Below are positions 14,360 through 22,119 of a stretch of 31,717 bases of DNA, piece after piece. Position 1 is the first letter of the stretch. Each line of letters begins with the position of its first letter. Source of the stretch: an uncultured Eubacterium sp. (GTDB taxonomy: Bacteria > Bacillota > Clostridia > Peptostreptococcales > Anaerovoracaceae). Made by a program: the position numbers and the translations under genes. The notes under the pieces are model-generated. The model ran no database searches and was not told the origin of the DNA. It saw only the letters and a list, made by a program, of their open reading frames with translations. The stretch covers positions 1-31,717 of the forward strand of contig CAJJPZ010000009.1 in NCBI GenBank assembly GCA_905193765.1, written 5' to 3'.

Positions 14360-15742
14360 TTAAAAACAGTCTCCTTCTCTGATCTCATCAAGATAGCTGT
14401 CGTTTATCTCCGCTTCGTCAAAAGTCGCCATGTCGTTCATCACGCTGCATGCGCCCCTTATCACCTCGAAGGCTATCGGGCATCCGCTGCCCTCGCCCAG
14501 ACGCATGTTCAGCGCCAGGAACGGACTGAGACCCAGCGCCCTTATGGCATGGTCGTAGCCTTTTTCCCATGACTGGTGGGATGCGAACATATAGTCCACC
14601 GAATCCGGAGCCAGCATGTATGCCGCGAGAGCAGCCACTGCGGATATATATCCGTCGATGACCACCGGCATCCTGTTCCTTGCAGCGCCGATGAACATCC
14701 CCGCCATCGCGCAGATATCGAAGCCGCCCATGTCTGCCAGTATATCCAGCACAGTATGACGTATGTCCTCAAGACTGTCCAGGTTCTTCTCCTGATCCGG
14801 CATCCTGTATTTTTCCGACACTGCATCCACGATCTCTTTCTTCCTGATGAATCCTGCGTCATTGACTCCGCCGCCTCTGCCGCAGGTCTCGCTGCTGTCA
14901 AGTCCTGTGAGCGCCGACAGCACTGCCGCACTTGTGGTGGTGTTGCCTATACCCATCTCACCCACGCCGGCGATATCGAAGCCTGCGTCCTTAACAGCGT
15001 CTGCCATCTCTATACCTGTCATTATGCATCTTATGACCTCGTCTTTGGTCATGGCAGGTTCCCTGGCGATATTGCATGTGCCCGGACGTACCCGCCTGTT
15101 CACGATCTTGTGCGTATCTCTCAGCGGTACGTTGTCATAGAGCTCCTCCGGTATCGGATCCTTCACTCCCAGATCCACGATAAGCAGTTCGCTGCCGAAG
15201 CTTTGAGCAAGAGCACCTACGCCTGTCAGTCTCCGTGTAAAGTTTACAGTCTGCGCCATAGTTACAGACTGTGGTGCAGAACTTACGCCCTCTTCCACCA
15301 CGCCGTTGTCCGCGCACATGACCACAACGCAGGATTTTTCTATGCTGTTCTTCACCTTCCCGGTTATCCCGGCCATCCTGATGGATATCTCCTCCAGGCC
15401 GCCCAGGCTCCCCGGCGGTTTCGCAAGCTTTTCCTGACGTTCCAGAGCTTCGATCATGGCATTCCTGTCCACCTTGTCCATCTCATCCATGATCCTGAAA
15501 AGTCTCTGCTCCTGATCGTTCTTCGTGTCAGACATCTCGCCGAAGCCTGCCAGTTCCTCGAATCCCGTTATATCCTCTCCGGGCACCTCTTCATATCCGT
15601 AGTTTTCTATGGAATCGCCCTGCCAGCCGGAGTCATCTCCGGATATCACGACCTTTTCCTCCGCGACCGTTTCTGTGGCCGTTCCTTCAGTTGTTTCTTC
15701 CGTGATTTTTACATATTCCGCTTCTTTCATATTCTCAGTCAT
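14360..15742 (-). CDS. cobT: CobT (nicotinate-nucleotide:DMB phosphoribosyltransferase) with acidic N-terminal extension
   Basis: 460 residues from ATG 15742, supported by GGGAGG just upstream; further upstream starts run into the preceding gene. The CobT domain starts near residue 80 (MDEMDKVDRNAMIEALERQ, then LAKPPGSLGGLEEI). Catalytic glutamates lie in GVGEMGIGNTTTSAA and RLGEGSGCPIAFEV. It makes alpha-ribazole phosphate from nicotinate mononucleotide and the lower-ligand base. The first 75 residues are acidic, Thr/Glu/Gly-rich and probably disordered. Normal CobT has about 350 residues and lacks this part. There are 17 bases between it and the upstream TIM-barrel gene. Confidence 0.93.
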   Translation of the reverse strand: MTENMKEAEYVKITEETTEGTATETVAEEKVVISGDDSGWQGDSIENYGYEEVPGEDITGFEELAGFGEMSDTKNDQEQRLFRIMDEMDKVDRNAMIEALERQEKLAKPPGSLGGLEEISIRMAGITGKVKNSIEKSCVVVMCADNGVVEEGVSSAPQSVTMAQTVNFTRRLTGVGALAQSFGSELLIVDLGVKDPIPEELYDNVPLRDTHKIVNRRVRPGTCNIAREPAMTKDEVIRCIMTGIEMADAVKDAGFDIAGVGEMGIGNTTTSAAVLSALTGLDSSETCGRGGGVNDAGFIRKKEIVDAVSEKYRMPDQEKNLDSLEDIRHTVLDILADMGGFDICAMAGMFIGAARNRMPVVIDGYISAVAALAAYMLAPDSVDYMFASHQSWEKGYDHAIRALGLSPFLALNMRLGEGSGCPIAFEVIRGACSVMNDMATFDEAEINDSYLDEIREGDCF

Positions 15743-15759
15743 TGTGGACCTCCCTGCTC

Positions 15760-16539
15760 TCACCGAAGCCATCCCTGCGACGCCAGCCATTCCACGGCGC
15801 TGCCGCATTCCATGACTTCGATGGTATATGTAGTTCCCGGATCGCAAAGTTCCCCCGCCAGATCAAGCAGGGACTGCATATCCAGCACTCCCTCTGCGAA
15901 AGTGCTGTGCAGATCATGTTCTCCGTCGTTGTTATGTATATGAAAATGGTTTATATACGGACAAAGCGTCCTTATCCATTCGTGTACATCCGTATCGCTG
16001 ATACAGTTCGCATGCCCCGTATCGAGACATATCCCTATGTTGCTGTGACCGCCCTTTTCACGGATCTTCTCTATCATATCCCTCATCATATACGGTTCAT
16101 CGTCCAGGACATTCTCTATGCATATGACGAAATCCTCCGGCTTGTCTGCCATGAAATCCGTCCAGAACTCCACGGACCGTTCCGTATGCCATGATTTGAA
16201 ATATACATGGGGCAGATATCCTGAGTGGACCACCATCTTCTTTATCCCCAGATCCTCGCATGCACGGTACGCCTGATCCATACGTCTGCGAGCCAGCTTC
16301 AGAGCCTCCGGGTCTATGGCCGCCGGATGCAGTTCACTGAACGGGGCGTGCAGCACCATATCGCTGCCGCCGATACCGCTGTCCTCCATGATCTGCATGA
16401 TCTCCTGCTTCACGTTCTCATACTTAACGCCTTCAAGATTCTCAGCCATGCAGAACTGATCCAGCTCAATGCCCGTATCGTGGGCTTTCGCATATCTGCA
16501 GAAATCCGTGCCCATCGTCGCTATATAAAAATTCTTCAT
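15760..16539 (-). CDS. TIM-barrel protein of the sugar phosphate isomerase/epimerase family
   Basis: 259 residues from ATG 16539 (MKNFYIATMGTDFCRYAK); the frame remains open to 16617, and ribosome binding evidence is weak for every start, so the start is provisional. Xylose-isomerase-like AP-endonuclease-2 fold: VLHAPFSELHP, MVVHSGYLP, ICIENVLDDEP, ICLDTGHANCISD and HFHIHNNDGEHDLHSTF give the His/Glu/Asp metal ligands. Soluble. The reaction is unknown. Its place as first gene, 17 bases before cobT, suggests a link to cobamide lower-ligand handling, but that is inference. Its own promoter lies at 16660-16688. Confidence 0.85.
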   Translation of the reverse strand: MKNFYIATMGTDFCRYAKAHDTGIELDQFCMAENLEGVKYENVKQEIMQIMEDSGIGGSDMVLHAPFSELHPAAIDPEALKLARRRMDQAYRACEDLGIKKMVVHSGYLPHVYFKSWHTERSVEFWTDFMADKPEDFVICIENVLDDEPYMMRDMIEKIREKGGHSNIGICLDTGHANCISDTDVHEWIRTLCPYINHFHIHNNDGEHDLHSTFAEGVLDMQSLLDLAGELCDPGTTYTIEVMECGSAVEWLASQGWLR

Positions 16540-16659
16540 GCTTCTGTTTCTCTTTCCTGTGTACTGCTTCATCGCCGCAAACGCCACCGGCTGCTTCCCT
16601 TCAGTCTGCCGCGTCACGTATCACGCTCCCGGACATGTGCGATCGCATCGTATAGAACA

Positions 16660-16688
16660 ATTATATATTTTTAGAAAATCGATTACAA
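16660..16688 (-). promoter_or_regulatory. promoter of the cob gene series
   Basis: On the minus strand TTGTAA (complement of 16683-16688), a 17-base spacer and a perfect TATAAT (complement of 16660-16665). The leader is only about 110 bases and shows no cobalamin riboswitch (no B12-box-like segment seen). Confidence 0.75.
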
Positions 16689-16742
16689 CATGTTTGTAGC
16701 AAATCCGGAACGTTTTGCCTGCAAAATTACTTCAATCAGACC

Positions 16743-16771
16743 TTGAAACACAGAGGTTTTGATATTACAAT
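16743..16771 (+). promoter_or_regulatory. promoter of the DMT-larE-mazG series
   Basis: TTGAAA (16743-16748), a 17-base spacer and TACAAT (16766-16771). The start would be near 16778, directly before a hairpin TGCTGCT/AGCAGCA (16781-16787 with 16796-16802) followed by TTTT, a possible attenuator. Confidence 0.7.
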
Positions 16772-16836
16772 AGATATGGATGCTGCTTCTTACGGAGCAG
16801 CAGTTTTGATATATCTGAGAAAGAGAGTATTATATA

Positions 16837-17826
16837 ATGAGTAAAAAATTAAAAGGTGATCTGATGCTTGTGCTGACAGCCATGGTCTGGGGCGGCTCCT
16901 TCGTCGCCCAGAAAAGCGGCATGGAGCTCATCGGTCCCTTCGCATTCAACGGTATACGTACCATAATCGGAGGTATTGTGCTGATCCCGCTTATCATGGT
17001 CCTTGACAGGATGAAATCGAAGAAACAGGCAAGTGTTCCGGCTGTAAAAGCAGATGCAGCAGACTCCGCCCTTTCTGAGGCGGATAAAAAGAACGATCAG
17101 AAGCTCCTGATAACAGGAAGCATATGCTGCGGGCTGGCACTGCTGGTGGCAGGCATGCTGCAGCAGATCGGCATGATGTACACCACTGCAGGCAAGGCCG
17201 GGTTCATAACCGCCCTCTATGTCGTGCTGGTGCCGATCTTCGGCCGGATCCTGGGCAAGAAGATACGCCCACTCATCTGGCTGTGTGTGCTGGCGTCGGC
17301 CTTCGGGCTGTACCTGCTGTGCATGCCTGCATCCGGCGGATTCGGACATATCAACAAAGGGGATCTCATCGTGCTGGCATGCGCCCTTTGCTTTGCTGTA
17401 CATATACTGCTGATTGACTATTTCTCACCTAAGGTCGATGGCGTCAGGCTGTCGTGCCTGCAGTTCTTCATCGCAGGTATACTCTGCGTGATACTGATGT
17501 TCCCGCTGGATCCTGTGCTGGGATACGATATACCCTCGCTGAGCCAGCTGCTGGATGCATGGATACCTATAGTCTACGCAGGCGCTCTGTCATGCGGTGC
17601 GGGATATACTATGCAGATAGTCGCACAGGCTGATACGGACCCTGCGGTAGCTTCGATGATACTGTGTCTTGAATCGGTGTTCGCCGTGATAGCGGGCATG
17701 CTGATCCTGGGCGAAAGTCTGTCGCTGAGAGAAGCTGCAGGCTGTATCATCATGTTTGCAGCCATACTTGCAGCTCAGCTTCCTGCAAAACCCGGCATCG
17801 AGCTTGCTGCGAAAAAGCAAAGCTGA
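16837..17826 (+). CDS. DMT-superfamily transporter with two EamA domains
   Basis: 329 residues with about ten membrane helices. EamA hallmarks: the N-terminal AMVWGGSFVAQKSGMELIGPFAFNGIR, LLVAGMLQQIGMMYTTAGKAGFITALYVVLVPIFG, and in the second half VQAQ-like IVAQADTDPAVASMILCLESVFAVIAGMLILGE. These are drug/metabolite exporters with diverse small substrates. A charged cytoplasmic loop near residues 60-88 (Ala/Lys/Asp-rich) is longer than usual. larE starts 30 bases after the stop, so cotranscription is likely. The substrate cannot be inferred. Confidence 0.9.
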   Translation: MSKKLKGDLMLVLTAMVWGGSFVAQKSGMELIGPFAFNGIRTIIGGIVLIPLIMVLDRMKSKKQASVPAVKADAADSALSEADKKNDQKLLITGSICCGLALLVAGMLQQIGMMYTTAGKAGFITALYVVLVPIFGRILGKKIRPLIWLCVLASAFGLYLLCMPASGGFGHINKGDLIVLACALCFAVHILLIDYFSPKVDGVRLSCLQFFIAGILCVILMFPLDPVLGYDIPSLSQLLDAWIPIVYAGALSCGAGYTMQIVAQADTDPAVASMILCLESVFAVIAGMLILGESLSLREAAGCIIMFAAILAAQLPAKPGIELAAKKQS

Positions 17827-17856
17827 TAATATATATCTGACAGGAGGTGGATGGAT

Positions 17857-18744
17857 ATGACCGAAAAAAATACACTTGAACAGAAGCTTGACCGTCTGGA
17901 GGAGATCCTCAGCGGATATGGGCAGATGCTGGTCGCTCTCTCGGGAGGCGTGGACAGCATTTTCCTTACGGCTTTCGCATACAGGCTATGGGGAGATGAC
18001 CGCATAGCTGCCCTCACAGCATCCGGTCCACATTTCGCACCGGATGAGATAGAATATGCCAGAGAGTTCTGCGAAAGGCTGGGGATCAGTCACAAGATAC
18101 AGGATGTAAGTTTCATAATGCCTGTTATCGAAGAAAATCCTCCCGACAGATGCTATCACTGCAAAAAAGCTATCTTCTCAGAGCTGGTGCAGCGTGCGCA
18201 GATGGTGGGCAGTGTCCTTGCCGATGGTACGAACCTCAGCGATATGGACGACTACAGACCGGGGCACCGGGCCCTTGAGGAACTGGGTATCGCCAGTCCT
18301 CTGAAGGAGGCCGGGCTGACAAAATCCGAGATACGTCAGGCACTCCACATGATCGCCGAGGAGGACTGCGCGATAGCTTCCGCTTTCATGATAACTACAC
18401 CGTCGGGAGACACCATGCCGATATGGGAAAAGCCTGCCTTTGCATGTCTGGCGTCCCGTATACCATACGGAGAGAAGATCACCGCCGAGAAGCTGAAAGC
18501 TGTCTATGATGCGGAGAAATATCTGCGCGGTCTTGGCTTCAGCCAGCTGAGGGTCAGACACCACGGAGACATCGCCCGTATAGAAGTCCTGCCTGAGGAC
18601 AGGAAAAAATTCTTCGACAACGGGTTCATGGATAAAGTGAACGCTGGTATCAAGGCCTGCGGATTCAGATTCGCAGCACTGGATCTGGGAGGCTACAGGA
18701 TGGGAAACATGAATGGAGATGATAAGAATGGGAAACACGAATAA
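17857..18744 (+). CDS. larE: LarE: ATP-dependent sacrificial sulfur transferase
   Basis: 295 residues. AGGAGG at 17842-17847 favours ATG 17857 (nine bases) over ATG 17851 (three bases). The PP-loop ATP site is ALSGGVDS, followed by RCYHCKKAIF, ADGTNLSDMDDYRPGHRALEELGIASPL and FACLASRIPYGEKIT, all LarE signatures. LarE gives sulfur to the pyridinium ring during synthesis of the nickel pincer cofactor of lactate racemase. About 20 extra residues (HMIAEEDCAIASAFMITTPS) sit between SEIRQAL and WEKPAFACLASR, which is uncommon. No larA, larB or larC is in the window. The gene overlaps mazG by 17 bases. Confidence 0.88.
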   Translation: MTEKNTLEQKLDRLEEILSGYGQMLVALSGGVDSIFLTAFAYRLWGDDRIAALTASGPHFAPDEIEYAREFCERLGISHKIQDVSFIMPVIEENPPDRCYHCKKAIFSELVQRAQMVGSVLADGTNLSDMDDYRPGHRALEELGIASPLKEAGLTKSEIRQALHMIAEEDCAIASAFMITTPSGDTMPIWEKPAFACLASRIPYGEKITAEKLKAVYDAEKYLRGLGFSQLRVRHHGDIARIEVLPEDRKKFFDNGFMDKVNAGIKACGFRFAALDLGGYRMGNMNGDDKNGKHE

Positions 18745-19156
18745 GTCCAAATACAGCATCGACGCTGTCGGCGAAAAATATGATTTCAGCGACCTGACCG
18801 AGATCATAAACATACTCAGAAGTCCCGGAGGATGCCCCTGGGATATCAAGCAGACCCACGAGAGCCTGAAAGAATGCCTTGTGGAGGAATCAGGCGAAGT
18901 CATTTCTGCTATAGACAGTCATGACGATGAAAACCTCTGCGAGGAGCTGGGAGACCTGCTGCTGCAGGTAGTGATGCATGCGCAGATAGCTGCCGAGGAG
19001 GGGCGCTTCACCATAGACGATGTGATACAGGGAGTCTCTGAGAAAATGATCCGCAGACACCCTCACGTTTTCGGCGACGTCAGCGTCACAGACGACAGGG
19101 AAAGCCTCGATCTCTGGAAACAGATAAAGGAACAGGAAAAGAAAGACAGGCTGTGA
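18728..19156 (+). CDS. mazG: MazG-family nucleotide pyrophosphohydrolase (single domain)
   Basis: 142 residues from ATG 18728, eight bases after GGAGA; an in-frame ATG at 18713 lies inside larE and has no ribosome binding site. The MazG core is complete: GGCPWDIKQTHESLKECLVEESGEV, LCEELGDLLLQVVMHAQIA and MIRRHPHVFGD. The EExxE and ExxD acidic residues bind magnesium. It hydrolyses NTPs to NMP and pyrophosphate and clears damaged nucleotides or alarmone-linked pools. E. coli MazG has two such domains; here only the first type is present, as in many Clostridia. A strong terminator follows. Confidence 0.92.
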   Translation: MGNTNKSKYSIDAVGEKYDFSDLTEIINILRSPGGCPWDIKQTHESLKECLVEESGEVISAIDSHDDENLCEELGDLLLQVVMHAQIAAEEGRFTIDDVIQGVSEKMIRRHPHVFGDVSVTDDRESLDLWKQIKEQEKKDRL

Positions 19157-19170
19157 GCCCTGAAACAGCA

Positions 19171-19215
19171 ATACCCGGGAACACCGTTCCATGCAGTGTC
19201 ACCCGGGTATTTTTA
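19171..19215 (+). terminator. terminator after mazG
   Basis: ATACCCGGG (19171-19179) pairs with CCCGGGTAT (19202-19210), an inner ACAC/GTGT pairing is possible, and a T-run follows. It serves the plus strand; the minus-strand T-tract is weak. Confidence 0.85.
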
Positions 19216-19234
19216 TATCTTTTTCATGATCTCA

Positions 19235-20056
19235 TTATTCGTATCCTGATCCGCGTCTCGGATACCACAGCAGATCCTGATCTATGCCGATATCCACGAC
19301 TATGATCTCACCGCAGTAGTCAGGTGCGAAGGACTGCATATGTACAGGCTTCCTGGCATGGAAGGTGACAGTGAAGTCAGCTCTGACACAGTTCAGATCC
19401 AGCTGTTCCTCCTTGGTCATGTCGCCGCCTGCACCTGAAGGTATGTCCACAGCGAAGACTAGCGGCGGCGTTTTGTGCTTCCTTGTCTTTGCGATGAATG
19501 CTGCAGCCTTGAGGCCGTTGCCTTTCAGACTTCCGGAAAATCCTGTCCCGTACATGGCGTCTGCTATCAGATCCGGTGTCCCTCCTGATTCCAGCAGCGC
19601 TCTTTCATTCTCTGTCATATCCAGTATGCGGACGTCCATGTCCAGGAGCAGCTCATAGTTCGTCACCGCATCCTCAGTCCTGGGTCTGCCGTCCACCATG
19701 ATCACGGTCACATCATATCCCGCTTCACACAGCAGTCTGGCTATCACGAAACCGTCTCCGCCATTGTTGCCTTTGCCACAGAAAATCAGTGCAGACATGA
19801 GCCCGGTCTCCGCGGAAGGTGCTGCTGCAGTTTCCGCAACTGCCGGAAGATCGCTGTCCGGATACCCCGATACGAATCCAGTATACCTGACATCTCTGCC
19901 GCGGCCTGACTCAGACATCTTTTCTCTGATCACAGCAGCCGCTCCGGAACCTGCATTCTCCATCATCTGATAATATGACAACCCGTTCTCATCGGCTCTG
20001 CGTTCCAGAAGTTTCATCTGACCGCATGTCACATATTTGTTTTTCTGATTTATCAT
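19235..20056 (-). CDS. nnrE: NAD(P)H-hydrate epimerase
   Basis: 273 residues, YjeF_N domain only; the dehydratase domain NnrD is not fused. Signatures: MKLLERRADENGLSYYQMMENAG at the front, IFCGKGNNGGDGFVIARLL near residue 93, ADAMYGTGFSG, VFAVDIPSGAGGD and FTVTFHARKPVHM. It converts R- to S-NAD(P)HX for repair. A stretch of about 40 residues between MSESGRGRD and LIFCGKG (residues 48-88, Ala/Ser/Pro/Thr-rich) is an insertion relative to compact family members. It starts nine bases after the phosphohexomutase stop, so both are cotranscribed. Confidence 0.9.
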   Translation of the reverse strand: MINQKNKYVTCGQMKLLERRADENGLSYYQMMENAGSGAAAVIREKMSESGRGRDVRYTGFVSGYPDSDLPAVAETAAAPSAETGLMSALIFCGKGNNGGDGFVIARLLCEAGYDVTVIMVDGRPRTEDAVTNYELLLDMDVRILDMTENERALLESGGTPDLIADAMYGTGFSGSLKGNGLKAAAFIAKTRKHKTPPLVFAVDIPSGAGGDMTKEEQLDLNCVRADFTVTFHARKPVHMQSFAPDYCGEIIVVDIGIDQDLLWYPRRGSGYE

Positions 20057-20065
20057 AAGATCACC

Positions 20066-21613
20066 TTACCGTACCAGTGAAGACAGATCCAGTTCCTCAT
20101 ATCCCGACAGGAATCCGGTCATCACTCTGAGTATCTCGCTGCAGCCGCCGTTTTCATCAGAAGCCATGTTCATCGGCAGGATAGGGTCATGAAGGGATTT
20201 TCTCAGGAGGCACCACCCGCCCGGGAAGTCGATCCTCACGCCCTCATAGTTCGGCTCAGCCAGCGACAGGCCGTCGGTCCTGTTCACGAATCCTGCCAGC
20301 TCCTCCAGAACCATATCACCGTAGGATGCGAAATCCTCGCATTTCACAGGTATCCTTATCTCCTTTTCATCTGCCGGTTCCTCCAGCGCATCGATGACGT
20401 CGTCGATCATGACGCCGTCTGCAAACAGCTTCGCTGCCTTTATAACGATCTTCGTTGCCAGATATGCGCCGTCATCCAGGAAGTAGTTTTCCTTAAGCGC
20501 CGCATGACCTGATGTCTCTATGGCAAGCTGGCAGTCCACACCCTGCGAGTTCAGTTCTATCGCCTTGTTTATGACGTTCCTGTATCCGCGTTTGAAACGC
20601 ATGTGCTTAAGACCAAGCCCGTCCTCAAGGAAGGCTGTGAGCTGCCTGCTGGTGATGCTGTCCGTAACTACCGTCGTGCCCGGATGCTCCTCGGCAACAA
20701 GCGCTGCAGCCATGGCAACTATACCGTTCCTGGATATCTCTCTGCCCTTGCTGTCCACCGCTGCCGACCTGTCCACATCGGTATCGAATATTATTCCCAG
20801 ATGTGCGCCCGTCGATATCACCTGCAGGGAAACGGCATTCATAGCCTCGCGATCCTCCGGATTCGGCGCATGGTTCATGAACATGCCGTCCGGCTCCAGG
20901 AACTGGCTGGCGCTGATATCCGCACCAAGAGGTTTGAGGACTTTCTTCGCATAGAAACCGCCGCTGCCGTTGCCTGCATCCACTACGATCTTCATACCTG
21001 CAAGAGGTCTGTCGCCGGTACCGACGCCGTCTGTTATAAGCTTCCTGAGATGATCGCAGTACGGCGTCATTATATCCGCGGATTCTGCCTCGAAGACCTT
21101 CTTGCCGTAACGGAACGTTGCTCCGTCAGCGTTCTTCGGTTCGCCCAGCTCTCTGACACCTGACTCATCGTCCTCTGCATATCCGATCATCTCTTTTATA
21201 TCCTGTTTCCCGAGGCCGCCGTCCCGTGTGAAGAACTTGAATCCGTTCCTGTTGTACGGCAGGTGGCTGGCCGTTATCATCACTGTTCCGTCGCAGCTGA
21301 AGTCCGGGAACACCGTCGCCATGAACATAGCCGGCGTGGACGCCAGTCCGCAGTCATATGCCCTGCATCCGTAAGGGCCGAACCCGTCCATGAGCCCGTC
21401 ACGGAGATGCTGACCTGAGACTCTGGGATCACGACCTATCGCTATCTTTATATCCTCCGGGGATTTTCCCGTTTTCCTGCAAAGCCATATCAGGAACCCC
21501 CTGGCTATATCAGCCGCTTCATCGGCAGTAAGGTTCGGCAGTTCTCCCGGGACCCCTGTTATCGCTATACCTCTTATGTCACTGCCGTTCTGCAGCTTTT
21601 TATAATTTTTCAT
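20066..21613 (-). CDS. phosphohexomutase (phosphomannomutase/phosphoglucomutase family)
   Basis: 515 residues. The phosphoserine loop is MITASHLPYNRNGFKFFT; the metal loop is IIFDTDVDRSAAVD (DxDxD); the sugar-binding loop near the C-terminal third is LAIETSGHAALKENYFLDDGAYLA. An AGxP-like N-terminal start (GSDIRGIAITGVPGEL) and the C-terminal phosphate-binding domain complete the four-domain fold. It interconverts hexose-6- and hexose-1-phosphates; mannose against glucose preference cannot be fixed from sequence alone. AGGAG precedes the ATG. It is followed by nnrE after nine bases. Confidence 0.9.
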   Translation of the reverse strand: MKNYKKLQNGSDIRGIAITGVPGELPNLTADEAADIARGFLIWLCRKTGKSPEDIKIAIGRDPRVSGQHLRDGLMDGFGPYGCRAYDCGLASTPAMFMATVFPDFSCDGTVMITASHLPYNRNGFKFFTRDGGLGKQDIKEMIGYAEDDESGVRELGEPKNADGATFRYGKKVFEAESADIMTPYCDHLRKLITDGVGTGDRPLAGMKIVVDAGNGSGGFYAKKVLKPLGADISASQFLEPDGMFMNHAPNPEDREAMNAVSLQVISTGAHLGIIFDTDVDRSAAVDSKGREISRNGIVAMAAALVAEEHPGTTVVTDSITSRQLTAFLEDGLGLKHMRFKRGYRNVINKAIELNSQGVDCQLAIETSGHAALKENYFLDDGAYLATKIVIKAAKLFADGVMIDDVIDALEEPADEKEIRIPVKCEDFASYGDMVLEELAGFVNRTDGLSLAEPNYEGVRIDFPGGWCLLRKSLHDPILPMNMASDENGGCSEILRVMTGFLSGYEELDLSSLVR

Positions 21614-21684
21614 ATGCTCTGTTCTCCTGTTTCTGTTGTTTATGACACGTACCGCCGTGTCTTCTGCCCTATTGATATTATACG

Positions 21685-22086
21685 CTAAGATTTTGCACGT
21701 TTAAAGATATTATTTAATGATTCGGCGACCACCGACAGCGATATGCCTGCCAGCAGCCAGATGAACGAGAACAGAGGGCATATCTGTCCCAGTATGTTCC
21801 CGGGCTGCCCCGTGTAATCCCACACATGCCAGCCGTAGCGCAGATTGACCAGCAGTCCCACGAAAAATTCGAAGACAGTAAAAATACAGGCTCCCACTGC
21901 ACCTCTGGTGAGTACTGAAGCCTGCATATGATCTTTCGTATAGTAATAGAAGACGAGCAGACATGCCCCGCCTGTCAGCGCCATAGACCAGTGTGTATAT
22001 CCTCTGAACAGGTATTCTATCACCGAATACCCTGTTGCCCCTATTGCAAAAATCACAAAATCCATACTATGATTATCTGCAGTCAC
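21685..22086 (-). CDS. CmpB-like putative ABC transporter permease, small membrane protein
   Basis: 133 residues with four predicted membrane helices. The pattern FAIGATGYSVIEYLFRG, then GACIFTVFEFFVGLLVNLRYGWHVWDYTGQPGNILGQICPLFSFIWLLAGI is that of the family called putative ABC-transporter type IV / CmpB (PF06541). The name is historical and function is unknown. The frame starts with GTG at 22086; an in-frame ATG at 22065 (MDFVIFAIG) is a fair alternative, and neither has a good ribosome binding site. Confidence 0.8.
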   Translation of the reverse strand: MTADNHSMDFVIFAIGATGYSVIEYLFRGYTHWSMALTGGACLLVFYYYTKDHMQASVLTRGAVGACIFTVFEFFVGLLVNLRYGWHVWDYTGQPGNILGQICPLFSFIWLLAGISLSVVAESLNNIFKRAKS

Positions 22087-22119
22087 CGGCCTGTGTAACC
22101 GTGTTATGATCTGCCATTT

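Noticed and set aside
14576..15943. A 455-residue plus-strand reading frame
   Set aside because: It lies fully antisense to cobT, has no ribosome binding site, and its translation is rich in Cys/His/Arg without any domain pattern. The same applies to the 351-residue frame at 28342-29397 opposite the response regulator.
16540..16660. Cobalamin riboswitch before the cob genes
   Set aside because: The leader from the predicted start to the first gene is only about 110 bases and no B12-box-like element or extended fold was seen.
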